Source: JACKAQ01 sp965227145
Lineage (GTDB): Bacteria > Calditrichota > Calditrichia > RBG-13-44-9 > J075
NCBI GenBank assembly: GCA_965227145.1
Contig: OZ245730.1
Coordinates: 1,054,001-1,118,000, forward strand
Length of the DNA stretch: 64,000 nucleotides
Direction of reading: 5' to 3'
Shown: piece by piece, positions 1-8,205 of the stretch
Layout of the letters: every line of letters begins with the position of its first letter
Numbering within the stretch: position 1 is the first letter of the stretch
Program-made: the position numbers and the translations under genes
Notes under the pieces: model-generated
The model's input: the letters and a program-made list of their open reading frames with translations, nothing else
What the model was told of the DNA's origin: nothing
Database searches by the model: none

Positions 1-410
1 ACCATTACAAACAGCGCCACCGTTTCAATCACACCCAAAACCATAATGTAGTTACCGAAGCCTTTCCCGGTTTCCGCCAGTGCGTCGGCGGCTTTTGCGC
101 CGGCTTTGCCCTGCATGTAAGCAGATGCGCCCATTGCCAATCCGGCTGCCATTCCCAACACCATTTGGTAGGGATAGCTCTCCGGTGGCAAGTTCGCAGC
201 CTGAATCGCGTTGCGTAAAATCATTCCGTAAATCGTTTGAGAAAGCGGTGCGCCCACAAACGCAACCAGAATAAAAGGTGCAGCCTTATTTTGCGAAAAT
301 GCCTTTTTCCACGCGCCAACCGCAGCCATTCCTGCAAATCCGGTTCCGAAAGCGGATCCAATCGCGGCAAATGCCAGTGACAGGCTCATATCGCCTAAAC
401 CTTCTATCAT
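1..410 (-). CDS. atpK: V-type ATP synthase subunit K (proteolipid), partial at window edge
   Basis: The gene starts at ATG 408-410 after an AGGAG site and runs off the window, leaving 136 codons. It encodes the duplicated four-helix proteolipid that forms the membrane rotor ring of the V-type ATPase. Two related halves are visible. The first holds P55-L-S-Q58, the second holds M99-Q100-G-K and a helix with V-I-E129-T. These line up with the Thr/Gln, Gln and Glu ligands of the Enterococcus hirae Na+ ring, so Na+ coupling is plausible (inference). It is the last gene seen of the atp operon, about 100 bp downstream of subunit I. Confidence 0.93.
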   Translation of the reverse strand, partial: MIEGLGDMSLSLAFAAIGSAFGTGFAGMAAVGAWKKAFSQNKAAPFILVAFVGAPLSQTIYGMILRNAIQAANLPPESYPYQMVLGMAAGLAMGASAYMQGKAGAKAADALAETGKGFGNYIMVLGVIETVALFVM

Positions 411-516
411 TTTTAACTCTCCTTCATTTGGTTCAGTTCGCAAAAATTTTCCGAAAGATAATTTTTTTCGATCATTTAGCCGAAAACCGGCTCGAAAGCA
501 TTCAACGATGCCTGAA

Positions 517-2301
517 TCATTGTTTTTTCTGTGAATCCCCGAACGGGCGATAGGCTTTTCCCGACCACTGCATGCCCAAATGCCCGGAAAATTCCAGCAT
601 ATTCAGCCGGATGCCGTGCACGACCACCGCCATCAGCGCCAAAATAATGTTCAGCGCATGTCCGGCAAACAGCACCAGTGCCGCAAGAATGCCGCCGGCA
701 ATTGAACCCGCACCGATTGCGATTGCCATTTCGTTAAAACTTTGCGCAACGATAACCGTTGCCAGTCCCACCGCAAACAACCGGATATACGAAACCACAT
801 CCGAAAACGCGCTGATCATGTCCAGTGGCAGGCTGGTAAGCGTTTGCATCATTCCTTTGAAAATATTTTTTTGAAAATTGCTGAAAATCAGCACCAGCAC
901 TGCGCCGGAGGTGAGCAACATCAGCATGAAATCCGGCAGCGGATTGCCGAGCACCAGATTTCCCGCGAGAAAAAACAGCGCCCACAGCACGCCAATCCAG
1001 CCCAATTGGGCAATCGCCTGCGGCGAATTGAGGCGGCTCAGCGCGACAGTCAGGTGCGCAATCGTGAGATGCACAACGCCGATCACAAAGCTGAGGTACA
1101 TGATAAATGTCTGGTTTTCTGCAACATAGCTGTTCAATTGCTGAACGACAAAACTGCTCAAAACGGGCAATTTCGCAAATGCTTCATATCCGAACCATGT
1201 GCCGGAAATAGCACCCCAAATAACGGTGGCACTGCTCAACACTACCATCAGCACAAACGGCTCTTTTGGCGCATCGGGCATTTTCCGGCGGATGAAAAAT
1301 GTGCCGATCAAAAAGATGATTCCGTATCCCGCATCGCCGATGAGCATCGCAAAAAAGAGGCTGAAAAATAATAAAAACCAGAAACTTACGTCAAATTCGC
1401 GATAGCCGGGAATGGTGCCCATAAATTCAAAAACGGGATTGATAATCCGCAGCCATTTGGGTATGCGGATGAGTGTCGGCACGTCGTCCGACGCGTCCGG
1501 CTGCTCGACGAGATACGCCCAGCCGGCGCTTTCGGCGGCTTTTTGCAGATTTCCGGTTTCGGAAACCGGGCAAAATCCCTGCAGATATGCCACAGAATCA
1601 GCGTTTGCCAGACTGTTTTTAACCGTTTCAAATTCCAGCCGCCGTGCCAGCGTTTGCCGAAAATCTGCCAGTTTTTCAGTTGCTCCGGCGTAATTCGCGA
1701 GCGTTTTCTGTTCCTCGGCAATTGCCGTTTTTGTTTCGCGAAGCTGTTTTTCGAGCGAATCGACATCCGTTTCCGGCAGAAAAACTTCCTGCAAATCCAG
1801 CCGCTCATCGGCGGATTCCGCAAAAAGCGCCAGATGGGCAAGTTGTTTATTTTGTCTGGCGATCTGGATATTTTTATCTGCCGGTAAATCTGCCAGCGCA
1901 TCTTTTGGCGCGATGTAAAATCGGACGTAAACACCTGATTTTTCAAGTGTTTCCAGTGACGATATTGCGATGTGTCCCCACTCCTCGTACCACTGAAATT
2001 GGGTGGTTAATTCCTGAAATTTGCTTTCCAGCCGGGTGATTTCCCGGCGGGCGGTGAGCACATTTTGAACAATATTTTCCGGCGAATCCGCGGGCGAACC
2101 GGCGTTTTTATCCAATATTGAAATAATTTGCATTGCTTCATCCAGCCGGGCAATTTCCGTTTCCAAAGCCGTTGCGCTGTCCGATGTGGCTTGCGGCAAT
2201 TCCTGAACGTGCAAAATGCTCAATTCCCGTAACTTTTCGAGCGCGGCATCGCGATCTTTGGCGCTGACGATCAGGGTAATTTTGTCCATTTTGACAATCA
2301 T
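517..2301 (-). CDS. atpI: V-type ATP synthase subunit I (membrane stator)
   Basis: A 594-residue stator subunit, equivalent to subunit a of V-ATPases, which holds the ion half-channels. The first ~310 residues are a charged, partly coiled-coil cytoplasmic arm. The remainder has about seven or eight hydrophobic helices. The segment V-S-Y-I-R-L-F-A-V-G-L-A carries the conserved membrane Arg that faces the rotor carboxylate. The start ATG overlaps the stop of subunit D as ATGA, so translation is probably coupled. Length and order (D then I then K) are typical of bacterial operons of the Chlamydia/Bacteroidota type. Confidence 0.95.
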   Translation of the reverse strand: MIVKMDKITLIVSAKDRDAALEKLRELSILHVQELPQATSDSATALETEIARLDEAMQIISILDKNAGSPADSPENIVQNVLTARREITRLESKFQELTTQFQWYEEWGHIAISSLETLEKSGVYVRFYIAPKDALADLPADKNIQIARQNKQLAHLALFAESADERLDLQEVFLPETDVDSLEKQLRETKTAIAEEQKTLANYAGATEKLADFRQTLARRLEFETVKNSLANADSVAYLQGFCPVSETGNLQKAAESAGWAYLVEQPDASDDVPTLIRIPKWLRIINPVFEFMGTIPGYREFDVSFWFLLFFSLFFAMLIGDAGYGIIFLIGTFFIRRKMPDAPKEPFVLMVVLSSATVIWGAISGTWFGYEAFAKLPVLSSFVVQQLNSYVAENQTFIMYLSFVIGVVHLTIAHLTVALSRLNSPQAIAQLGWIGVLWALFFLAGNLVLGNPLPDFMLMLLTSGAVLVLIFSNFQKNIFKGMMQTLTSLPLDMISAFSDVVSYIRLFAVGLATVIVAQSFNEMAIAIGAGSIAGGILAALVLFAGHALNIILALMAVVVHGIRLNMLEFSGHLGMQWSGKAYRPFGDSQKKQ

Positions 2302-2912
2302 TTTGCCTCCGTCGCCTGTTTTTTCTGGACAATTTTAGCTTTGGCGATTTTTCCGCGAACCACTTCTGCGGTCATTTGGTCGCCCAAAAAAATCTGGATA
2401 ACCCGGATATTTTCCCGCGCCTGCGGGATTTTCACTTCCTCAAATAATTTGATACGCTGGATGGTCACGCGCAATTCTTCGCGAAGAATGTTGGCCTGCT
2501 CCGCCAAAACCCGGTGTTCCGCCCGGCGGGAAACCTGCGATTTTAGCACGTCGATGGCGCTATCTACCCACAATGGCGTGGTTTCCAGATCGTAATCGCT
2601 GATGCGGCAGCGCACATCGCGGAAAACCGGGATCGCTACTCCGGCGATGTTGCTATGGTCGGTGATCACTTGCTCAATTTCAAATAACGATTCCCATTCA
2701 ACCGGTTCACCGAAAACGGCTGCCCACTGGCGCACCTGTCCGTCGGTTTGCTCGATCGCGCGGGTAACCTCGTCCATCTCGTTTTGCACCCGCTGGATTT
2801 CCTGCAGCAATTGGCGTTTTTTTAGCTCCAGCGTTGGCAAATAGCGCTGAAAACGCTTCAGGTCGTCCTTTTGCTTTTTGAGCTCGTTTTTGGTGTATTT
2901 GATTTTTGCCAT
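2298..2912 (-). CDS. atpD: V-type ATP synthase subunit D (central stalk)
   Basis: This 204-residue protein is rich in Lys, Glu and Gln and has long amphipathic helices at both ends, as expected for the antiparallel coiled-coil shaft that turns inside the A3B3 head. Its N-terminus (K-Y-T-K-N-E-L-K-K-Q-K-D-D-L) is characteristic of subunit D. It lies 5 bp downstream of subunit B and overlaps subunit I by 4 bp, so it is in the same transcript. Nothing unusual in length. Confidence 0.93.
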   Translation of the reverse strand: MAKIKYTKNELKKQKDDLKRFQRYLPTLELKKRQLLQEIQRVQNEMDEVTRAIEQTDGQVRQWAAVFGEPVEWESLFEIEQVITDHSNIAGVAIPVFRDVRCRISDYDLETTPLWVDSAIDVLKSQVSRRAEHRVLAEQANILREELRVTIQRIKLFEEVKIPQARENIRVIQIFLGDQMTAEVVRGKIAKAKIVQKKQATEAK

Positions 2913-2917
2913 GATAA

Positions 2918-4237
2918 TTATTCTTCAGTTTGCGCGGTTTCCGCTGTTTTCGGCCAAAATTGGTCGATGAGATCGGAGCGCAGCCCGGTTTCGTCGGGAT
3001 CGAAGCAATTGGCGAGAATTTGCCAGCCGCGATCCAGCGCCGCTTCCAGCGGAATATTCACGGACAAATCCATCATATTTGCTTCGAACTGTTTGCCGTA
3101 GCTGAGCAATTTTTTGTCCCAATCGCTCATGCGGAAGCCCATCGCGCGTTTTTCTTCGGTGGTTTTGTAATCGGCGTAAAGCCGGATCATTCCGTCCATT
3201 ATCGCACGGTGATCGCTGCGGGTTTTGCCGTTCACCAACTGTTTGAGCCGGCTGAGCGAGCCGAACGGCTCGATGTGCCCGCCGCGCAAATAAAATTGTC
3301 CCTCGGTGATGTAGCCGGTATTGTCCGGCACCGGATGGGTCACGTCATCGCCGGGCATGGTGGTTACCGCCAGCAATGTGATGGAGCCGGAACCCTCGAA
3401 ATCCACCGCTTTTTCGTATCGGGCGGCAAGCTGGCTGTACAAATCGCCGGGATAGCCGCGATTGGAGGGTACCTGTTCCATGGTGATGGCGATTTCTTTC
3501 ATCGCATCCGCGAAGTTGGTCATGTCGGTGAGCAGCACCAGCACGTCTTTGCCCTGCAGCGCGAACTTTTCCGCGACGGCGAGGCAGAGATCCGGCACCA
3601 TTAATCCTTCCACAACCGGATCGGAAGCGGTGTTCACAAAAAATATCGAGCGATACAACGCGCCGCCGTTTTCCAGCGATTGCCGGAATCCCATGTACTG
3701 GTCGTATTTCAGCTTGATACCGCCCAAAATGATCAGGTCAACTTCCGCCTGCAACGCAATCCGCGACAGCAATTCGTTATACGGCTCGCCGGAGACGGAG
3801 AAAATCGGAAGCTTTTGCGATTTCACCAACGAGTTGAACACGTCAATCATCGGGATGTTGGTGCGGATCAGATCTTTCGGTATAATGCGCTTTACGGGGT
3901 TCACGCTCGGTCCGGCAACCTCGATCAGCGATTCATCGAGCGTTGGACCGCCGTCGCGGGGATTGCCTGCGCCGTCGAAAATCCGCCCGAGCAGATTTTC
4001 AGAGAAAGCCACCTGCATCGGGTGACCCAAAAAGCGCACTTCGTCATTTACCGAAATGCCGCGTCCGCCGGCAAACACCTGCAGCGACACATTATCGCCT
4101 TCCAGTTTGATCACCTGCGCCAGCGATTTGCCCTGCGCCGTGCGAATCTCGGCCAATTCTTCGTAGGCAATACCCGCCGCTTTTACGGTGATTACGTTGC
4201 CGTTCACCTGATCTATTTTAGTGTAAACTTTGCGCAT
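2918..4237 (-). CDS. atpB: V-type ATP synthase subunit B (regulatory head subunit)
   Basis: At 439 residues this is the non-catalytic nucleotide-binding subunit that alternates with A in the head. It has the RecA-like core, but the P-loop position reads S-V-S-G-E-P-Y-N-E-L rather than a Walker A motif, which separates B from A. The stretch S-N-R-G-Y-P-G-D-L-Y-S-Q-L-A is a B-subunit hallmark. It lies 19 bp downstream of subunit A and 5 bp upstream of subunit D. Confidence 0.96.
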   Translation of the reverse strand: MRKVYTKIDQVNGNVITVKAAGIAYEELAEIRTAQGKSLAQVIKLEGDNVSLQVFAGGRGISVNDEVRFLGHPMQVAFSENLLGRIFDGAGNPRDGGPTLDESLIEVAGPSVNPVKRIIPKDLIRTNIPMIDVFNSLVKSQKLPIFSVSGEPYNELLSRIALQAEVDLIILGGIKLKYDQYMGFRQSLENGGALYRSIFFVNTASDPVVEGLMVPDLCLAVAEKFALQGKDVLVLLTDMTNFADAMKEIAITMEQVPSNRGYPGDLYSQLAARYEKAVDFEGSGSITLLAVTTMPGDDVTHPVPDNTGYITEGQFYLRGGHIEPFGSLSRLKQLVNGKTRSDHRAIMDGMIRLYADYKTTEEKRAMGFRMSDWDKKLLSYGKQFEANMMDLSVNIPLEAALDRGWQILANCFDPDETGLRSDLIDQFWPKTAETAQTEE

Positions 4238-4256
4238 TAAAAATTATCTCCCGTTT

Positions 4257-5993
4257 TCAGGCTTCTGTAACCAGATGCGAATTTAGCAGTTCTTCGATCG
4301 TTTTTTCCTGCTTCCGGAATTCGTCGGTATCGAACGCCATATAATTCCAGTCGATATACAGTTGCCGCAACCGGTTAAAAAATGTGCGGCACTCCTCTTT
4401 GCTGTCGAACGAAAATTCTTCAGTTAAAATTTCGTGAAGTTTATTAAAAACATGGGTTTGACGCTCCATCGAAGACGCCGCGTCCACATCGTCAAACGCA
4501 TTTTGCTGGAGGTAAACGCTGTCCAGAAATTCGCCTTTGAGATAGGTTTCGAAATCTTCCAGCGATGTGCCTTCCTCGCCGACAACCATCATCATCTGGT
4601 TGATATCGTTGCTTTTGCGGAGGATTTCACGGGAATCGGTAATCAGTTGATCCGCAATGTGGCTGTCGTATCGCGACCAGCTTTCCAGCGGGTGAATGGA
4701 GGGATAGCGCCGGGCATTTGCGCGATCGCGCGACAATCCCAGAAACGCCCCGACCACTTTCAGCGTCGCCTGCGTCACCGGTTCCTCAAAATTCCCGCCG
4801 GCCGGGCTGACCGTTCCGCCGATAGTCAGGCTGCCGATGCTGCCGTCCGGCAATTCCACCAGACCGGCGCGTTCGTAAAATTCGGCAATCCGCGATTCCA
4901 GATATGCGGGAAACGCCTCCTCACCGGGAATTTCTTCCAGCCGTCCCGAAAGCTCGCGCATTGCCTGCGCCCACCGCGATGTGGAATCGGCCAGCAGCAG
5001 CACATCCAGCCCCATCTGGCGATAATATTCGCCGAGTGCTGCAGCCGTGTAAACGGACGCTTCGCGGGCGGCAACCGGCATGGAACTGGTATTGCAAATG
5101 ATAATCGTTCGTTCCATCAGCGAGCGACCGGTGCGCGGATCGGTGAGTTCCGGGAATTCGCGGAGCAGCTCCACCACTTCACCGGCGCGTTCGCCGCAGG
5201 CTGCGACGATGACCACATCCACTTCCGCATAGCGGCTGATGATGTGCTGCAACACGGTTTTCCCCGCGCCAAACGGTCCGGGCACGCAGAATGTGCCGCC
5301 TTTTGCCACGGGAATCAGCGTGTCGATGATGCGCACTTTTGTGCTCAGCGGATCGACCGGCACAAATTTTTCGCGATAAGTGGCGATGGGAATTTTCACT
5401 GCCCACGAAAAATTCATGGTAATATCAACGCTGCGCCCGCGGTCGTCTTCGAGCGTTGCCATTACCTCGTCGATGCTGTATTTTCCTGCTTTCGCAACGG
5501 TTTTCACCGAAAAATCACCGGAAAAACCGAACGGCACCAAAATATTATGTTGAAAAATACCTTCCGGCACGTGCCCGACGGGCATTCCGGCGCGAACGAT
5601 ATCGCCCGGTTTTACCGTTGGCGTGAATTCCCATTTGTGCTGCGAATCCAGCGCCGGACGGTCAACGCCGCGCGGCAGAAAAAAACCGAATTCCTCCGCC
5701 AAAACCGGCAACGGATTCTGCAATCCGTCAAAAATTTGTCCGAGCAATCCCGGACCCAGTTGCACAGAAAGCAGTTGCCCGGAGAATTCAACTTCGTCAC
5801 CAACCCGCACGCCTTTGGTGCTTTCAAAAACCTGCAAATTTGCCACGCCGTTGCTGATCCGCACGACCTCCGCTTTCAGCTTTTCCTCTGGCAATAAAAT
5901 GTATCCTACTTCATTCAACATCACTGCGCCGTTGAATGCAACCGTAATCATATTGCCATTTATACCGGTAATTTTTCCCTTATTGCCAATCAT
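4257..5993 (-). CDS. atpA: V-type ATP synthase subunit A (catalytic)
   Basis: A 578-residue catalytic subunit. The Walker A motif G-P-F-G-A-G-K-T is at residues 239-246, followed by the C-G-E-R-A-G-E segment with the catalytic Glu and by the Walker B region L-L-L-A-D-S-T-S-R-W. The ~90-residue insertion between the N-terminal barrel and the P-loop (about residues 110-190) marks an A-type rather than F-type beta subunit. The protein hydrolyses or makes ATP at the A-B interface. A long open frame on the opposite strand is only a codon-bias shadow. Confidence 0.97.
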   Translation of the reverse strand: MIGNKGKITGINGNMITVAFNGAVMLNEVGYILLPEEKLKAEVVRISNGVANLQVFESTKGVRVGDEVEFSGQLLSVQLGPGLLGQIFDGLQNPLPVLAEEFGFFLPRGVDRPALDSQHKWEFTPTVKPGDIVRAGMPVGHVPEGIFQHNILVPFGFSGDFSVKTVAKAGKYSIDEVMATLEDDRGRSVDITMNFSWAVKIPIATYREKFVPVDPLSTKVRIIDTLIPVAKGGTFCVPGPFGAGKTVLQHIISRYAEVDVVIVAACGERAGEVVELLREFPELTDPRTGRSLMERTIIICNTSSMPVAAREASVYTAAALGEYYRQMGLDVLLLADSTSRWAQAMRELSGRLEEIPGEEAFPAYLESRIAEFYERAGLVELPDGSIGSLTIGGTVSPAGGNFEEPVTQATLKVVGAFLGLSRDRANARRYPSIHPLESWSRYDSHIADQLITDSREILRKSNDINQMMMVVGEEGTSLEDFETYLKGEFLDSVYLQQNAFDDVDAASSMERQTHVFNKLHEILTEEFSFDSKEECRTFFNRLRQLYIDWNYMAFDTDEFRKQEKTIEELLNSHLVTEA

Positions 5994-6046
5994 TTGCTTT
6001 TCTCGCTTAACAAATTGTTTATTAACAGCTTACGGAAAAAGTGAAT

Positions 6047-6544
6047 CTAAATTTCCACGTTCGTTTGGCTGCGCTGTTGGTAAGTTTCGAATCCTTTTTC
6101 TTTGTCGAACAGGTTGAGGCGTTCGAGCAATTTTAGTTTCAGCGCGTAAATCACCAAAAAATCGATGTCGAAATGATGCCCGCTTTCCAGCGAATCCAGA
6201 AAATCCCATTGCAAACGAATGAGTTTTTGCTCGATTTCCAGCGGATTGCCCTCTTTCAGAAAAGTTGCGGGGAGGTGCGCCGGTTTGTAATCGTGATTGG
6301 CGCGTCGCGCCTTTCGCCAATGGGCGATATCCTGCCGCAAATCCGTTTCGTACGCCCGGAACTCGCGGAACGCAGCGGAAGTTTCCGGCACATCCCCGTT
6401 TTCCGCGATGGAAAGCAGCAGCTGCCAATCGTTGCCTTTCACCCATTTTTGTGCCTCAGCGATAAAACCTGTCAGCCGGAGCGCCGGTTTTTCACCAAAA
6501 AAAAGGGTGGGCAATTGCGCAACCAGATAAAAATATTTATCCAT
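6047..6544 (-). CDS. DUF2764 family V-ATPase operon protein
   Basis: A 165-residue, mostly helical, soluble protein beginning M-D-K-Y-F-Y-L-V-A-Q-L-P-T-L. This start and its position between subunits E and A match the DUF2764 family, found in V-ATPase operons of Bacteroidota, Chlamydiae and spirochaetes. No separate subunit C gene is present here, so it may act as a C-like connector between rotor and shaft (inference; not shown by sequence similarity I can see). It overlaps the end of subunit E by 8 bp, and subunit A starts 53 bp downstream. Confidence 0.85.
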   Translation of the reverse strand: MDKYFYLVAQLPTLFFGEKPALRLTGFIAEAQKWVKGNDWQLLLSIAENGDVPETSAAFREFRAYETDLRQDIAHWRKARRANHDYKPAHLPATFLKEGNPLEIEQKLIRLQWDFLDSLESGHHFDIDFLVIYALKLKLLERLNLFDKEKGFETYQQRSQTNVEI

Positions 6545-7139
6545 CGGAAGCGTCCATAATTTTTTTCAACTGCGGATTGAGGAAAATTTTCAGCGCCTCG
6601 GTGATGCTTTCATCGCTGAAATCGTAGGTCAGTGCATCCTCTTTTTTGTTGAGGCGAAAACCGCTGGTCAAATTTGGGTTGATTTTTATGGTAATTGATG
6701 AATCAATTTGGCGCTTTAAACGGGTTAGGAGTGTGTCGCTTAATTCGGATGCATCCTTTTCCGAAAGGGAGATTTCGAACGCTCCGTCCGGTTTCCATTG
6801 GTTAACAATGTGTTCGATAGTTGTGGTCATAAATTCAGGATTGAGGCGGGTTTGCACTTCCCGAAGCAAAACGCGGTCAAACAATTTTCCGAGCTGTTCT
6901 TTTACCAGCAAGCGGGTGTTTTGGGCAGCGTGCTTCAGTGCAGTTTCACCATTTTCCTGAAATTTTCTGGCGTCGGTTTCTGCTTGTTCGCGAGCGGCGT
7001 CCGCTTCTTTTTGGGCATTTTCCACAATTTTGCGGGCTTTTTCGCGGGCTTCCTGCAATAGTTTATCTGCGGATTGCTGTGCTTCTTCAACGCCATCCCG
7101 CTTTATTTTTTCAATCAAGTGATCCAGTTTAGCATCCAT
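6537..7139 (-). CDS. atpE: V-type ATP synthase subunit E (peripheral stalk)
   Basis: First gene of the operon, 200 residues. The N-terminal ~90 residues form a strongly charged coiled coil with repeats rich in Ala, Glu, Lys and Arg. The C-terminal half is a mixed domain that sits on the A3B3 head. An AAGGAGAA site lies about 8 bp before the ATG. Subunit G, its usual partner, is absent from the window, as in other short bacterial V-ATPase operons; subunits C and F are also absent. The promoter should lie in 7140-7640. Confidence 0.9.
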   Translation of the reverse strand: MDAKLDHLIEKIKRDGVEEAQQSADKLLQEAREKARKIVENAQKEADAAREQAETDARKFQENGETALKHAAQNTRLLVKEQLGKLFDRVLLREVQTRLNPEFMTTTIEHIVNQWKPDGAFEISLSEKDASELSDTLLTRLKRQIDSSITIKINPNLTSGFRLNKKEDALTYDFSDESITEALKIFLNPQLKKIMDASDG

Positions 7140-7639
7140 TTTTCGCGTTCTCCTTTTTGATGAACCATCGTTTGGCTACGGTGAATCATTGCGACTTGCT
7201 GCACGGCAACCGGAAAAATAGCTGAGAAATTGGTAGTGTGATTCAGACTGACGATGGTTACAGCGTGGATATATAATGGAATATTATTGCAACACTACCA
7301 GAAAATTAACAACCATTAATTCGCTGATCGAACAATATATTTTTTAAGAAAAACTTCACAAATCAATCGAAACAAAATATGATAAATATAGAGCCGAATT
7401 TCAACCATTTTATGGATTTTATTCTGATTAATAGCAAGTTTTGGGGTGAGCCACAGATATTCGAAATCGCTTTTTTTCCACTTTTGACAGAAAAATCGCG
7501 AGTGAATTTGATAAACAAACGGAACCCGGATTGTTTGAAAAACAGCATCCGGATTCCTCAAACAATGCAAAATACGGCGGTGTAACACCGTTAAAATTCC
7601 CGACCTGACGCATCAGAAATTTGCAGCATAAACTGCTGT
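7140..7639. other. AT-rich intergenic region upstream of the atp operon
   Basis: About 500 bp without a credible gene. Short open frames on the minus strand here have no ribosome-binding site and no recognisable protein features. The region must contain the atp promoter near 7150-7320. A short hairpin of the form CGGTG-TAA-CACCG lies at 7576-7590. I see no TGAT-N4-ATCA box and no riboswitch I can name. Confidence 0.5.
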
Positions 7640-7984
7640 TTATGTTGCTTTTGTGTTGCCAAATGCTCGGATCAGCTTTCCGGTGTCGTGGCTGAACAGT
7701 TTAACGGTTACTTCGTCGATCAATGTTACTTCGTATTTGGTGCCATCGGGCAGAACAACAATAATTGCAACCGGTTTTTTAGCAACCAATTTTACGATGG
7801 CTTCAACCTTGTCATAACGTTCCATATCCGACCAGGCGTATTCGATGGTTACATCCACATTTTTGTAAATCGGGTAACCTTCTTTGGTCGTATCCTGTTG
7901 AGCCCCCTGGGCATAGGCTGGATTAAATAAACATGTGCCAATTGCCAGGAAAATAAATGCGATGAAAAATATCAATCGTTTCAT
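7640..7984 (-). CDS. small secreted protein of unknown function
   Basis: Start chosen at ATG 7982-7984 because AGGAG lies 7 bp upstream and the reading from there gives a clean signal peptide, ending ...P-A-Y-A-Q at about residue 26. The 114-residue precursor leaves a ~90-residue periplasmic or surface protein, probably a beta-sandwich, with repeated Val-rich strands and no Cys in the mature part. I do not recognise the family. It stands alone between the atp operon and the aminotransferase and is transcribed away from the latter. Confidence 0.75.
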   Translation of the reverse strand: MKRLIFFIAFIFLAIGTCLFNPAYAQGAQQDTTKEGYPIYKNVDVTIEYAWSDMERYDKVEAIVKLVAKKPVAIIVVLPDGTKYEVTLIDEVTVKLFSHDTGKLIRAFGNTKAT

Positions 7985-8095
7985 GACACAATCTCCTGTT
8001 TTACGCGAAAAATTTGCACCGTTATTCGGGCAATTATCTATTTGCAAATTCGCACAATTTGTGCAAGTGAAAAATGATACTTAATAGCTTTAAAT

Positions 8096-8131
8096 ATGAT
8101 TTAGATCAGTTTGTTCGCTGATTCGCCTCAT
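8096..8131 (+). promoter_or_regulatory. tandem FNR/CRP-type boxes upstream of the aminotransferase
   Basis: ATGATttagATCAG at 8096-8109 is an 8/10 match to the FNR consensus TTGAT-N4-ATCAA with a perfect TGAT/ATCA core. A degenerate copy, CTGATtcgcCTCAT, follows at 8118-8131. Centres are 22 bp apart. A TATTTT -10-like hexamer at 8155-8160 would put the second box near -42, a class II activator position. The same pair recurs at 11510-11545. Confidence 0.7.
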
Positions 8132-8205
8132 TGAAAGACTATGATATGAATGCCTATTTTTCTAATGGTGTAATGTCACCAACAACATATCACGAAGGAG
8201 GTCTT

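Noticed and set aside
4434..5897. 487-codon open frame opposite atpA
   Set aside because: It lies entirely antisense to a well-conserved gene, is rich in His, Arg and Phe as expected from reversed codons, and has no ribosome site or domain.
7316..7613. short minus-strand open frames upstream of the atp operon
   Set aside because: AT-rich, overlapping in two frames, without ribosome sites or protein features.
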